From: Dyella caseinilytica
GTDB taxonomy: Bacteria > Pseudomonadota > Gammaproteobacteria > Xanthomonadales > Rhodanobacteraceae
Length of the DNA: 64,000 bases
Direction: 5' to 3'
Assembly (NCBI RefSeq): GCF_016865235.1
Contig: NZ_CP064030.1
Coordinates: 1,054,001-1,118,000 of the forward strand
A model generated the notes under the pieces. It saw nothing but the letters and a program-made list of their open reading frames with translations, was not told the origin of the DNA and ran no database searches. Positions within the stretch are counted from its first letter, which is position 1. Each line of letters begins with the position of its first letter. This document shows, one piece after another, positions 37,034 to 46,199 of this stretch. The position numbers and the translations under genes were made by a program.

Positions 37034-37900
37034 TCAGAACAGCAGCGATGCCATCCGCCGGCGATAGCGGCCCACCAGTTCGGCATCATCCAGCGTGTTG
37101 AACGCCGCCAGCAGGCGCTTCTTGGCTTGTCCGTCGTTCCAGTCGCGCGCTTTTTCAAGCAGCAGCAGCCAATGTTCGAGGCCTGCTGCAGGATCGCTAC
37201 CCAGCAACAGGCGCACGCCGAGCAGATCGTGCGCTTCCCAATCCTGCGGATTGGCTTGCACGCGCTGTTGGAGCACATCCAAGGAGGGCTTGCCTTCAAG
37301 CGAACGCACTAGATCAAGCTGGCTGCGCAGGCGTACAGCACGCGAGTCTGTGGCGAGGTTGGCGGGCAGGGCGTTGAGCTCGGCTTCGGCGGCCGAGGCG
37401 TGGCCGGCCTGGGCCAGTGCGATCGCCAGTTCGAGCTTGAGTTCGGATTGGTCCGGCGAGGCCGCCAGCTCTTGTTGCAGGCGATTGATGGTCTGCTCAG
37501 GCGATTCCGGCGGTGCGGCTTCGGTGGCCTCATCGACATCGCCGTCCAGCGGCTGCAGATGACGGGACAGAAATTCACGCAGCTGGCCTTCCGGAAGGGC
37601 GCCGGCAAAACCATCGGCAATCTGGCCGTCCTTCACCAGCATCACGGTGGGGATGCTGCGGATACCGAACATGCCAGCTAATTCCTGGTTCTTGTCGACA
37701 TCGACCTTGCCCAGGCGGAATGCGCCGTTGAATTCATTGGCCAGCTTTTCCAGCAAAGGCCCGAGGGATTTGCAGGGGCCGCACCAGGTGGCCCAGAAAT
37801 CCACCAGCACCGGGGTCTTGAGCGAGGCTTGCAGCACCTCGGCTTCGAAGTTTTCCTGGTCCACGTCAAAAATGTGCGGGCTGGCGACGGCAGCGTTCAC
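37034..37900 (-). CDS. Thioredoxin-TPR protein (CnoX/YbbN-like co-chaperone)
   Basis: A 288-residue protein with an N-terminal thioredoxin domain (about 8-115, active site FWATWCGPCKSLG, Cys40 and Cys43) and a C-terminal TPR-like helical part (about 140-285) as in E. coli YbbN/CnoX. That protein guards clients from oxidation and hands them to GroEL. E. coli YbbN has Ser-x-x-Cys, whereas the full CxxC here suggests real thiol-disulfide activity. The start is chosen at GTG 37900 because AGGAG lies six bases before it; an in-frame ATG at 37921 lacks such a site but would add seven residues. Confidence 0.9.
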   Translation of the reverse strand: MNAAVASPHIFDVDQENFEAEVLQASLKTPVLVDFWATWCGPCKSLGPLLEKLANEFNGAFRLGKVDVDKNQELAGMFGIRSIPTVMLVKDGQIADGFAGALPEGQLREFLSRHLQPLDGDVDEATEAAPPESPEQTINRLQQELAASPDQSELKLELAIALAQAGHASAAEAELNALPANLATDSRAVRLRSQLDLVRSLEGKPSLDVLQQRVQANPQDWEAHDLLGVRLLLGSDPAAGLEHWLLLLEKARDWNDGQAKKRLLAAFNTLDDAELVGRYRRRMASLLF

Positions 37901-38053
37901 GAGATGCTCCTGAGAATTCATGCCCACACAGGTCGGGGCAGCGCGAAGCATATCAAGGGATATCGACGGACAACCCCGATGGTATTCGCGAAGAATGAAT
38001 CAGCGGATTCCGCTTGCGCGCATGAAGGCCCTGGATTTGCGAGAATCAGCCGT

Positions 38054-38701
38054 ATGAATTTGCCATCCTCCCCTCGCGGACAGGTCAATCCAGCGCTCAC
38101 CTCGACGCTGCTGATCTGCGAGCACTGCGACACGGTTTATCGCCGCCGCCCTCTGGCGCGTGGCGATGTGGCCCGTTGTACGCGTTGCCATGCCGTGCTG
38201 GAAAGGCATCAGCGGATTGGCCTGGATGCGATGCTGGCCTTGGTGGCGGGGGTGATGGTGGTGTTCGTGCAGGCCAATGTTTGGCCGATCATCACGCTGA
38301 GCTTGAATGGCGAGCAGATCCGCACCCGCCTGTGGGGCATCATTGCGATGATGTGGCAGGAGCATTCGCAGGTGGTGGCGGTGCTGGCGGCAGCGACGCT
38401 GTTCTTCTTTCCCCTGTGCAAGATGCTGACGCTGGGCTGGCTGCTGATTTTTGCCCGGGCAGGGCGTCGGGCTCCCGGCTTCAAGTCGTTGATGGTGCTG
38501 CTGCACTACATTGGTCCTTGGACGATGAGCGAAGTGTTTGTGCTCGGTGTACTGGTTTCGATCGTCAAGGCACATCTGTATTTCGATGTGACGCCGGATG
38601 CGGGTGTGTATGCATACGCGGTGCTGGCGATCTTCATCACGATTTTTTCGGGCATTGATGTGCGCCGGTTCTGGGAGCTGCTTCCGGAGGAGGCGTCGTG
38701 A
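38054..38701 (+). CDS. pqiA: Paraquat-inducible protein A, N-terminal half (PqiA1)
   Basis: A 215-residue inner-membrane protein equal to the first half of E. coli PqiA. It begins with a zinc-ribbon-like pair CEHCDTVYRRRPLARGDVARCTRC and has four helices (about 57-75, 105-128, 148-172, 178-200). The segments PLCKMLTLGWLLIFARAG and WTMSEVFVLGVLVSIVK are PqiA signatures. PqiABC forms a trans-periplasmic lipid transport path related to Mla and Let. It overlaps the second half by 4 bp (GTGA). Confidence 0.9.
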   Translation: MNLPSSPRGQVNPALTSTLLICEHCDTVYRRRPLARGDVARCTRCHAVLERHQRIGLDAMLALVAGVMVVFVQANVWPIITLSLNGEQIRTRLWGIIAMMWQEHSQVVAVLAAATLFFFPLCKMLTLGWLLIFARAGRRAPGFKSLMVLLHYIGPWTMSEVFVLGVLVSIVKAHLYFDVTPDAGVYAYAVLAIFITIFSGIDVRRFWELLPEEAS

Positions 38702-39324
38702 GTGCCTTGCCACGCGCGCACGAACTGGGCCTCATCGGCTGCCATGTGTGCGGCCTGGTCTGCCGCGATACGCAGATCGCCGACGCAGCTTGTCCCCGTT
38801 GTGGCAGCGCGTTGCACCGGCGCAAGCCCAATAGCTGCGCACGCACCTGGGCGCTGCTGATTGCCGCCTTCATCCTGTACATTCCGGCCAATCTGCTGCC
38901 GATCATGCGCACGGTGAGCCTGGGGGATGTGGACGACAACACCATCCTCAGCGGCGTGATCGAGTTGTGGGTAAAGGGGTCGCCGGATCTGGCGGTCATC
39001 GTCTTCACCGCCAGCATCGTGGTGCCGATGATGAAGTTCCTGGTGATCGGCACGCTGTTGCTGAGCGTGCGCCATTGCGGCACCACCTGGGCGCGCACGC
39101 AGCGCGCCAAGTTGTACCGGCTGGTGGAGTTCATCGGTTACTGGTCGATGCTGGACGTGTTCGTGGTGTCGCTGTTGACGGCTTTGGTGCAGTTCGGGTT
39201 CTTCAGCCAGGTGGAGCCGCTGCCCGGTGTTGTGTATTTCGGGCTTACCGTGGTGCTTACCATGCTCGCCTCCATGAGTTTTGATCCGCGCCTGATATGG
39301 GACTGCAAGGACGAAGATGACTGA
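38698..39324 (+). CDS. pqiA: Paraquat-inducible protein A, C-terminal half (PqiA2)
   Basis: A 208-residue second PqiA module starting at GTG 38698, with GGAGGAGG just before it. It repeats the layout of the first: two CxxC pairs (CHVCGLVC and CPRCGS), then four helices with ANLLPIMRTVSLGDVDDNTI and FIGYWSMLDVFVVSLLTALV. In E. coli the two modules form one chain of about 417 residues. Here they are two genes with a GTGA overlap, which argues for a stable split rather than a fresh frameshift. The start of pqiB overlaps its end by 8 bp. Confidence 0.9.
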   Translation: MSALPRAHELGLIGCHVCGLVCRDTQIADAACPRCGSALHRRKPNSCARTWALLIAAFILYIPANLLPIMRTVSLGDVDDNTILSGVIELWVKGSPDLAVIVFTASIVVPMMKFLVIGTLLLSVRHCGTTWARTQRAKLYRLVEFIGYWSMLDVFVVSLLTALVQFGFFSQVEPLPGVVYFGLTVVLTMLASMSFDPRLIWDCKDEDD

Positions 39325-40999
39325 CAAAACACAATCCGATCTCGGAGGCCAACTACCGGAACCGGTGGTGCGTCATCGTCGCGTCAGCGCTTCGTTGATC
39401 TGGCTGGTGCCCATCGTGGCAGCCCTGGTGGGGCTGTCGCTGGTGATCAATGCGTGGATGCAGCAGGGGCCGGCCATCACCATCAGCTTCCAGAGCGCTG
39501 ATGGCCTGGATCCGGGCAAGACCGTGGTGAAGTACAAGGATGTAGTGATCGGCAAGGTCACCACGATCCGCCTCAGCCCTGATCGCAGCAAGGTGAACGT
39601 CAAGGTCGACCTTGAAAAGAGTGCAGCGGGCATCGCGGTTTCCGATACGCGCTTCTGGGTCGTGCGTCCTCGGATCGGGCTGGGCGGCGTCTCGGGTATC
39701 GATACCTTGCTGTCCGGCTCGTTTATTGGTGTGGATGTTGGCCAGTCGAAGCAGGAGCAGACGGATTTCGTCGGTTTGGAAACGCCGCCATCGGTGACGC
39801 ACGACGCGCAAGGCAAGAGCTTCATCCTGCATACGGGCGATCTCGGTTCGCTCGATATTGGTTCGCCGGTGTATTTCCGGCGCCTTCAGGTCGGACGCGT
39901 GGCCTCGTACAAACTCAATGACGATGGCAAGGGTGTGACCTTGCAGATCTTCATCGAGCGTCCTTATGACAAGTTTGTCACCACCGATTCGCGCTTCTGG
40001 AACGCGAGCGGCGTGGACGTATCGTTGGGCGCAGATGGCCTCAAGCTCAACACGCAATCGCTGGCAACGGTGTTGGCCGGCGGCGTGGCGTTCCTGGATT
40101 CACCCGGGCCGCATCCCAGTGCGGAGCCGGCGAACGAGAATGCCGTCTTCACCCTGTTTGACACGCAGGCCAACGCGATGGCGCCGCCGGATGGCGAGCC
40201 GCATTACATCCGCATGCGCTTCGATCAGCCGTTGCGTGGTCTGACTGTGAATGCGCCAGTCGAATTCCTCGGCATCAATATCGGCAACGTGGTCTCGATC
40301 CGCATGGACTACGACGAAAAGACCGGGCATTTCCCGATCTACGTGGGCGCTGTCATCTATCCCGACCGCCTCGGCGCCGCGCACCAGAAATTGGTGGCGC
40401 TGGCCAAGTCGCAGGGTGACAACGACGATCTCTCGCACATGATGGGCACGCTGGTTCAGCACGGCCTGCGCGCGCAAGCGAAGATCGGCAACCTGCTGAC
40501 CGGCCAGTTGTTCATCTCGCTCGATTTCCTGAAGAACGCGTCGAAGGCGGAATACAACCCGGATGCGCGTCCGTTGGAAATCCCCACTGCGCCGGGCAAC
40601 TTCGACAAGTTGCAGGAGCAGTTGGCGGACATCGTCGACAAGATTCAGAAGATTCCGTTCGACAGCATCGGCAACAACCTCAACGAGACTCTGGCAACGC
40701 TCAACAAGACGCTGAACCAGGTCAACAATCAGGTGTTGCCGGAGTTCCAGGGCACGCTCAAAGGTGCCAATCAGACACTGGGTACGGCAAACAACGCGTT
40801 CTCGCCGGATTCACCGCTGCAGCAAAACCTCAACAGCACCTTGCAGGAGCTGCAACGCATGGCCCGTTCGCTGCGTACGCTGACGGATTACCTTGATACG
40901 AATCCGAGCTCGCTGATCCGTGGACGCAGCAAGGATGCGCCACTGCCGGCCAACAGTCCCACGTCCACCGCCCAGCCGCAGCAAGGGAGCAAGCCATGA
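39317..40999 (+). CDS. pqiB: Intermembrane transport protein PqiB (MCE/MlaD repeats)
   Basis: A 560-residue protein with one N-terminal helix (about 25-47) and three MCE domains in a row, near 50-140, 165-250 and 290-400. Each opens with a stretch such as AITISFQSADGLDPGKTVVK or RGLTVNAPVEFLGINIGNVV. The C-terminal part has a long Asn-rich coiled helix (about 435-545). In E. coli PqiB hexamers stack into a needle-like tube crossing the periplasm for lipids, and the C-terminal helices form the shaft. Overlaps pqiA2 by 8 bp and pqiC by 4 bp. Confidence 0.93.
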   Translation: MTDKTQSDLGGQLPEPVVRHRRVSASLIWLVPIVAALVGLSLVINAWMQQGPAITISFQSADGLDPGKTVVKYKDVVIGKVTTIRLSPDRSKVNVKVDLEKSAAGIAVSDTRFWVVRPRIGLGGVSGIDTLLSGSFIGVDVGQSKQEQTDFVGLETPPSVTHDAQGKSFILHTGDLGSLDIGSPVYFRRLQVGRVASYKLNDDGKGVTLQIFIERPYDKFVTTDSRFWNASGVDVSLGADGLKLNTQSLATVLAGGVAFLDSPGPHPSAEPANENAVFTLFDTQANAMAPPDGEPHYIRMRFDQPLRGLTVNAPVEFLGINIGNVVSIRMDYDEKTGHFPIYVGAVIYPDRLGAAHQKLVALAKSQGDNDDLSHMMGTLVQHGLRAQAKIGNLLTGQLFISLDFLKNASKAEYNPDARPLEIPTAPGNFDKLQEQLADIVDKIQKIPFDSIGNNLNETLATLNKTLNQVNNQVLPEFQGTLKGANQTLGTANNAFSPDSPLQQNLNSTLQELQRMARSLRTLTDYLDTNPSSLIRGRSKDAPLPANSPTSTAQPQQGSKP

Positions 41000-41628
41000 T
41001 TCGTATGCGACACCTGATGGTGGCGTTCGGCGCAGCGGCGCTGGCAGCTTGTGCTTCGGCGCCGGTGCACTACTACACGCTTGTCCCGGCACCGGACAGC
41101 ACACAGGCCGACGCGACCCCATCCCCGGCAGGCTTCCAGTTCGAACTGCTGCCGGTGGGCATTCCGGCGCAGGTCGATGTGCCGCAGCTCGTGGTCCGGC
41201 AAGGTGGGCAATCCGTGGCCTTGCTGGATGGCCAGCGCTGGATCGCGCCGCTGGCTGATGAAGTGCGGAGTGCGTTGTCAGTGGACCTGTCGCATCGCCT
41301 GAATGCACAGGACATCGGCAGCGGTCTGCCGGTCGACGGCAAGCCGGTGCTGCGCATCAAGATTGACCTGCGCCGCTTTGAGTCGTCTCCCGGCAACTAC
41401 GCGCTGATCGACGCCACCTGGTCGATTCGCCCGCTGAAGGGTGACACCGTGCTCACCTGTAGTAGCCACATCAGCGAGAACCCGGGGCAGGGCTACGACG
41501 GGCTGGTCGCCGCCCATCAGCAGGCCTTGTCCGATCTGGCTGGACGGATTGCCAGCGTTGCGCCGGCCTTGGCGGCGGGTGGTGCGCCTGCTTGTCCGGC
41601 GCCCTGGCTGACCAGCCTGCAGCCCTGA
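40996..41628 (+). CDS. pqiC: PqiC family outer-membrane lipoprotein
   Basis: A 210-residue lipoprotein of the ABC-type auxiliary/PqiC (DUF330) family. Lipobox LAAC (Cys about 19) in VAFGAAALAACASAPVHYYT, then LLPVGIPAQVDVPQLVVR and WIAPLADEVRSALSVDLSHR, which are the family core. PqiC anchors the PqiB tube to the outer membrane. Its ATG overlaps the pqiB stop. The gene ends 6 bp before a REP-like element. Confidence 0.9.
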   Translation: MIRMRHLMVAFGAAALAACASAPVHYYTLVPAPDSTQADATPSPAGFQFELLPVGIPAQVDVPQLVVRQGGQSVALLDGQRWIAPLADEVRSALSVDLSHRLNAQDIGSGLPVDGKPVLRIKIDLRRFESSPGNYALIDATWSIRPLKGDTVLTCSSHISENPGQGYDGLVAAHQQALSDLAGRIASVAPALAAGGAPACPAPWLTSLQP

Positions 41629-41634
41629 GCTTTG

Positions 41635-41788
41635 CTCCCTCTCCCCTTTGGGGAGAGGGTTGGGGTGAGGGGTGGCCTTGCAGAGAGCAGCATCCAAGCG
41701 TTGACAAGAGTTTTGATGTTGCTCCGCCCGGCGGCCGGCGCAAGCCTTGGCCCCTCACCTCAATCCTCTCCCCGGAGGGGAGAGGAGG
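41635..41788. repeat. Inverted pair of CTCCCTCTCCCC-type repeats, family R2
   Basis: Copy 1 (41635-41672) contains CTCCCTCTCCCCTTTGGGGA and runs on into GAGGGTTGGGGTGAGGGG. Copy 2 (41751-41788) is the same unit on the other strand with about five differences in 38. Each has its own short stem (CTCCCC/GGGGAG), and the two pair with each other across 78 bp. This is the layout of a REPIN. It fills much of the 269-bp gap between pqiC and leuS. Confidence 0.75.
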
Positions 41789-41897
41789 CCAGCGCAAAGA
41801 GCCATGTTTTATGCCATTTCTGCTAGTCTGGCGCGTTCAACGCAGCGCATGGCGATGGACGCCTTGCGCTAGCGAAAACGCATAACGGCGCCGGATC

Positions 41898-44546
41898 ATG
41901 CAGGACATTCAAGACCAGGGTTCCACGAACGATTACAACCCGCAGGCGGTGGAATCCGCCGCGCAGCAGTATTGGAACGCGCAGCACGCGTATGAGGTAA
42001 AAGAGGATCCCTCTCGTCCCAAGTACTACTGTCTGGCCATGTTGCCGTACCCATCCGGCGCGCTGCACATGGGCCATGTGCGCAACTACACCATCGGCGA
42101 TGTGATCAGCCGTTTCCAGCGCATGAACGGTAAGAACGTGCTGCAACCCATGGGTTGGGACGCATTCGGCTTGCCGGCGGAAAACGCGGCGATCAAGAAC
42201 AACACCGCGCCAGCCAAATGGACTTACAAGAACATCGACCACATGCGTGAGCAGCTCAAGTCGCTGGGCTACGCCATCGACTGGTCACGCGAATTCGCCA
42301 CCTGCCGCCCGGACTACTATCGCTGGGAACAGCTGATGTTCACGCGGTTGATGAAGAAGGGTATGGCCTACCGCAAAAACGCGGTGGTGAACTGGGATCC
42401 GATCGACCAGACCGTGTTGGCCAACGAGCAGGTGATCGATGGCCGCGGCTGGCGTTCCGGCGCGCTGGTGGAGAAGCGCGAGATCCCGCAGTGGTTCCTC
42501 AAGATCACCGATTACGCGCAGGAACTGCTCGACGGCCTGGACACACTGCCCGGCTGGCCGGATGCAGTGAAAACCATGCAGCGCAACTGGATCGGTCGCA
42601 GCGAAGGTCTGGAAATCCACTTCGCGGTGGAACACTCTGCGTCAGAGCAGGAAGCCGAGCCGCTCACGGTTTTCACCACGCGTCCCGATACCTTGATGGG
42701 CGTGACCTTCGTTTCCATCGCCGGCGAACATCCGCTGGCGCTCAAGGCGGCCAAGAGCGATCCGAAGCTGGCTGCGTTCCTGGATGAACTCAAGCATGGC
42801 GGCGTGTCCGAGGCTGAGCTGGAAACCCAGGAAAAGCGCGGCATGCCGACCGGCCTGTTCGCTATTCATCCCATCACGGGCGACAAGGTGCCGGTGTGGG
42901 TGGCCAACTTCGTGCTCATGGGCTACGGCACCGGCGCGGTGATGGCGGTGCCTGGCCATGACGAACGCGATTTTGAGTTCGCGCACAAATACAGGCTGCC
43001 GATCAAGCAAGTGATTGCGGTCGAGGGCGCCGATGCTGAGTACGACCCGCAGCATTGGAAAGAGTGGTATTCGGACAAGACCCGCGCTGATATGCGTGTG
43101 GTGAACTCTGGCGATCTCGACGGCAAGACCTATCGTGAAGCCTTCGACTTCCTCGCCGATAAGCTGCAGACGAACGGCAAGGGCTTGCGCCGCGTCAACT
43201 GGCGCCTGCGCGACTGGGGCGTTAGCCGCCAGCGCTACTGGGGCTGCCCCATTCCGATTATCTATTGCCCGCAGTGCGATGCCGTGCCGGTGCCGGAAGA
43301 CCAACTGCCGGTGGTGTTGCCGGAAGATGTCGCTTTCTCCGGCGTGCAATCGCCGATCAAGGCCGATCCCGAGTGGCGCAAAACCACCTGTCCGCAGTGT
43401 GGTGGTCCAGCCGAACGCGAAACGGATACCTTCGATACCTTCATGGAATCGAGCTGGTATTACGCCCGTTACACCAGCCCGGGCGCGAACGGTCAGGTGG
43501 ACGAGCGTGCCAACTACTGGCTGCCGGTGGATCAATACATCGGCGGCATCGAACACGCGATCCTGCATCTGCTCTATTTCCGCTTCTATCACAAGCTGAT
43601 GCGTGACGCGGGTCTGGTCAAATCGGATGAGCCCGCTACCAATCTGCTGTGCCAGGGCATGGTGATTGCCGAGACCTTCTATCGCGAAAACGCTGATGGT
43701 TCGAAGGATTGGATCAATCCCGCTGACGTCGAAATCCATCGCGATGAAAAAGCGCGCGTCACGGGTGCGGTGCTGAAGGCCGACGGCAAGCCGGTGCTGA
43801 TCGGTGGCATCGAGAAGATGTCCAAGTCCAAGAACAACGGCGTCGACCCCCAGACCATGGTGGAGAAATTCGGTGCGGACACCGTACGCCTGTTCTCCAT
43901 GTTCGCCGCGCCACCGGAACAGTCGCTGGAATGGAGCGAAGCCGGTGTGGAAGGCATGGCGCGCTTCCTGCGCCGCTTCTGGCGTGAAGTGCTCACGCAC
44001 GTCAGTCAGCCGGATCATCCAGAGGTCGATCTGACGGCGCTTGATGCCGGTCAGAAAGCCCTGCGCCGCCAACTGCACGAAACCATCCAGAAAGTCAGCG
44101 ACGACTTCGGCCGCCGCCATGCTTTCAACACAGCGATTGCTTCGCTGATGGAACTGCTCAACGCCTTGAGCAAGTTCTCCGATCAGAGCGACCAGGGCCG
44201 CGCTGTGCGTCACGAAGTGCTGGAAACCATGGTGCTGCTGCTCAACCCGGTAGTGCCACATGTCAGCCATACGCTGTGGCAGGCGCTTGGTCATTCGCAG
44301 CGCGTGCTGGATGACCAGCCGTGGCCGAAGGTGGATCCACAGGCGCTGGTACGCGATTCGCTGACCTTGGCCGTTCAGGTGAACGGCAAGCTGCGCAGTA
44401 CCATCGAGGTACCGGCCAGCGCCTCGAAGGAGGAGGCCGAGGCGCTGGCGCGTGCGAACCCGAATGTGGCAGCTTTCCTCGAAGGCCAGACTGTACGCAA
44501 GGTCATTGTCGTGCCCGGCAAGATCGTCAACATCGTCGCAGGATGA
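41898..44546 (+). CDS. leuS: Leucyl-tRNA synthetase
   Basis: An 882-residue class I aminoacyl-tRNA synthetase. The HIGH motif is HMGH (57-60) in YPSGALHMGHVRNY, and KMSKS is at 640-644 in IEKMSKSKNNGVDP. The CP1 editing domain (about 225-420) contains FTTRPDTLMGVTFVS and the MAVPGHDERDFEFA segment. A zinc-finger-like CPQC pair lies near 460-510. It attaches leucine to tRNA and clears mischarged norvaline or isoleucine. First gene of a conserved run leuS-lptE-holA-nadD, with only four bases between its stop and lptE. Confidence 0.97.
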   Translation: MQDIQDQGSTNDYNPQAVESAAQQYWNAQHAYEVKEDPSRPKYYCLAMLPYPSGALHMGHVRNYTIGDVISRFQRMNGKNVLQPMGWDAFGLPAENAAIKNNTAPAKWTYKNIDHMREQLKSLGYAIDWSREFATCRPDYYRWEQLMFTRLMKKGMAYRKNAVVNWDPIDQTVLANEQVIDGRGWRSGALVEKREIPQWFLKITDYAQELLDGLDTLPGWPDAVKTMQRNWIGRSEGLEIHFAVEHSASEQEAEPLTVFTTRPDTLMGVTFVSIAGEHPLALKAAKSDPKLAAFLDELKHGGVSEAELETQEKRGMPTGLFAIHPITGDKVPVWVANFVLMGYGTGAVMAVPGHDERDFEFAHKYRLPIKQVIAVEGADAEYDPQHWKEWYSDKTRADMRVVNSGDLDGKTYREAFDFLADKLQTNGKGLRRVNWRLRDWGVSRQRYWGCPIPIIYCPQCDAVPVPEDQLPVVLPEDVAFSGVQSPIKADPEWRKTTCPQCGGPAERETDTFDTFMESSWYYARYTSPGANGQVDERANYWLPVDQYIGGIEHAILHLLYFRFYHKLMRDAGLVKSDEPATNLLCQGMVIAETFYRENADGSKDWINPADVEIHRDEKARVTGAVLKADGKPVLIGGIEKMSKSKNNGVDPQTMVEKFGADTVRLFSMFAAPPEQSLEWSEAGVEGMARFLRRFWREVLTHVSQPDHPEVDLTALDAGQKALRRQLHETIQKVSDDFGRRHAFNTAIASLMELLNALSKFSDQSDQGRAVRHEVLETMVLLLNPVVPHVSHTLWQALGHSQRVLDDQPWPKVDPQALVRDSLTLAVQVNGKLRSTIEVPASASKEEAEALARANPNVAAFLEGQTVRKVIVVPGKIVNIVAG

Positions 44547-44550
44547 TTTC

Positions 44551-45150
44551 ATGAACCACCGCATGCTCAAGATCGTTTCACTGCTGTCCGTGCTTGCACT
44601 CGCGGCCTGCGGCTTCCACCTGCGTGGCAGCGCGGCCTTGCCCAAGGGCATGGAGCGCGTGCACATCACGGTCAGCGGCGGCGGCGATTTCCAGCGCAAG
44701 TTGGCGCGCGCCTTGCTGGCATCGAACGTAGTTATTGAGGACAAGGGCGGCCCGGGCATTGCCGAGTTGCATGTGCCGGCGCAGAACTTCACCGTCCAGA
44801 GTCTGACGATCAGCGGTGCTGCACAGGTGACCGAATTCGCCGTGCGCTTCCATGTTGCGTTTACCGCATCCGATGCCAACGGCAAGACGCTCGTACCGAT
44901 GGAAACCATCAACCTGCAGCGCGAATACAGTTACGAGGCCAGCCAGGTGGTGGGTACGCAATCGCAGATGGAGCAAATCCAGGGCAGCCTGATCGATGAC
45001 GCCATCCAGGCGATGCTGTTCCGTCTGCAAGCCGTTGCGAAGCATGGCGAGGCAGCTGCAGCCAAAGCGGCGGGACCATTGCCGGCGGATGCCAGCACCA
45101 CGCAGGAGCCGACCCAGTATATGAATCCGTCGTTCGATAGCGGCGATTAA
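44551..45150 (+). CDS. lptE: LPS-assembly lipoprotein LptE
   Basis: A 199-residue outer-membrane lipoprotein. Lipobox LALAACGFHLRG (Cys about 20); the CGFHLRG start is the LptE hallmark. LptE plugs the LptD barrel that inserts lipopolysaccharide. The body has the usual strand-helix order with EFAVRFHVAFTA and INLQREYSYEASQVVGTQSQ, and a disordered Ala/Pro-rich tail. Its position between leuS and holA is the standard gammaproteobacterial order. Confidence 0.94.
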   Translation: MNHRMLKIVSLLSVLALAACGFHLRGSAALPKGMERVHITVSGGGDFQRKLARALLASNVVIEDKGGPGIAELHVPAQNFTVQSLTISGAAQVTEFAVRFHVAFTASDANGKTLVPMETINLQREYSYEASQVVGTQSQMEQIQGSLIDDAIQAMLFRLQAVAKHGEAAAAKAAGPLPADASTTQEPTQYMNPSFDSGD

Positions 45151-45155
45151 GTCCT

Positions 45156-46166
45156 ATGCCGTTTAACCACGCGCAGTGGCAGAAGGCACTGGCTGCCAAC
45201 AGCCTGAGCCCCGTGTACCTGCTCGCCGGCGAAGAGTTACTGGTGCTTGAAGCTGCCGATGCCTTGCGCGCAAAAGCGCGCAAGCTCGGTTACACCGAGC
45301 GCACCGTGCTCGATGTCGTCGCACATTTCGACTGGGATGAACTGGCCCGCTCTGCCGCCGGCATGTCCCTGTTCGCTACGCGCCGCCTGCTTGATCTACG
45401 CCTTCCCACCGGTCGCCCCGGCATCGAAGGCGCCAAGGCGATTACCGAGTTCTGTGCCAATCCACCGCCTGACGTCACTCTGCTGATTACGGCGGTGGAG
45501 TGGAGCAATAAGCACGAGGGTGCGTGGACCAAGCAAGTCGACAGCGCGGGTGCCCTGGTAGTGTTCAATGCGCCGCGGCCGAACGAGTGGGAAGCCTGGA
45601 TCGGTGCACGCCTTGCGTCACGAGGTCTCACCGCTTCGCCCGAGGCCGTTTCCCTGCTTGCTGAGCGTGTAGAAGGCAATCTGCTCGCCGCTGCGCAGGA
45701 AATCGACAAGCTGGTAGTACTGCACGGGCAGGGCAGGATCGATGCTGCCGAGATGGAACATCTGGTCGCCGATAACGCACGCTACGATGCGTTCAAGCTC
45801 ACGGATGCGGCATTGGGTGGCGACGGCGCGCGCGCCTTGCGCATTCTCGATGGTCTGCGCGCCGAAGGCGACGAACTCATCGCCTTGATGGGCTGGCTGG
45901 TCAATCAACTGCAATTGGCGCTGCGCTTGGCCAACGCCCACGACTTCGCTGCACAAGCTCGCGCCGAACGCTTGTGGCCCGCGCGCGAACAACTTTTCCG
46001 CAAGGCGTTGCGCCGCGCTCCACGCGAACACTGGATGCAATGCCTGGCGCGCGCTGCGCGTATCGACCGCATCGCCAAAGGGCGCGAGGCCGGTGACGCG
46101 TGGCTACAAACCCAGCGTTTGATCGCGGCGATCGCCGAGCCGCGTGCAGCGCAGGCGTTGGCGTAA
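45156..46166 (+). CDS. holA: DNA polymerase III delta subunit
   Basis: A 336-residue clamp-loader wrench. It starts FNHAQWQKALAANSLSPVYLLAGEELLVLE, the delta-subunit form of the AAA+ N-terminal domain without a working P loop, continues with ERTVLDVVAHFDWDELARSA, and has the C-terminal collar helices (YDAFKLTDAALGGDGARALR). It opens the beta clamp for loading. Five bases separate it from lptE and 33 from nadD. Confidence 0.95.
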   Translation: MPFNHAQWQKALAANSLSPVYLLAGEELLVLEAADALRAKARKLGYTERTVLDVVAHFDWDELARSAAGMSLFATRRLLDLRLPTGRPGIEGAKAITEFCANPPPDVTLLITAVEWSNKHEGAWTKQVDSAGALVVFNAPRPNEWEAWIGARLASRGLTASPEAVSLLAERVEGNLLAAAQEIDKLVVLHGQGRIDAAEMEHLVADNARYDAFKLTDAALGGDGARALRILDGLRAEGDELIALMGWLVNQLQLALRLANAHDFAAQARAERLWPAREQLFRKALRRAPREHWMQCLARAARIDRIAKGREAGDAWLQTQRLIAAIAEPRAAQALA

Positions 46167-46199
46167 TGAATCGCAGGTACGGTCAGTAGGAAGCCTTGC

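Noticed and set aside
38690..38705. pqiA as a frameshifted single gene
   Set aside because: The second half has its own GGAGG site and GTG start with a 4-bp overlap, and each half is a complete module, so a stable split is the simpler reading.
42642..44912. 756-codon minus-strand frame opposite leuS
   Set aside because: It is antisense to a complete and highly conserved synthetase and crosses into lptE, with no domain visible in its translation.
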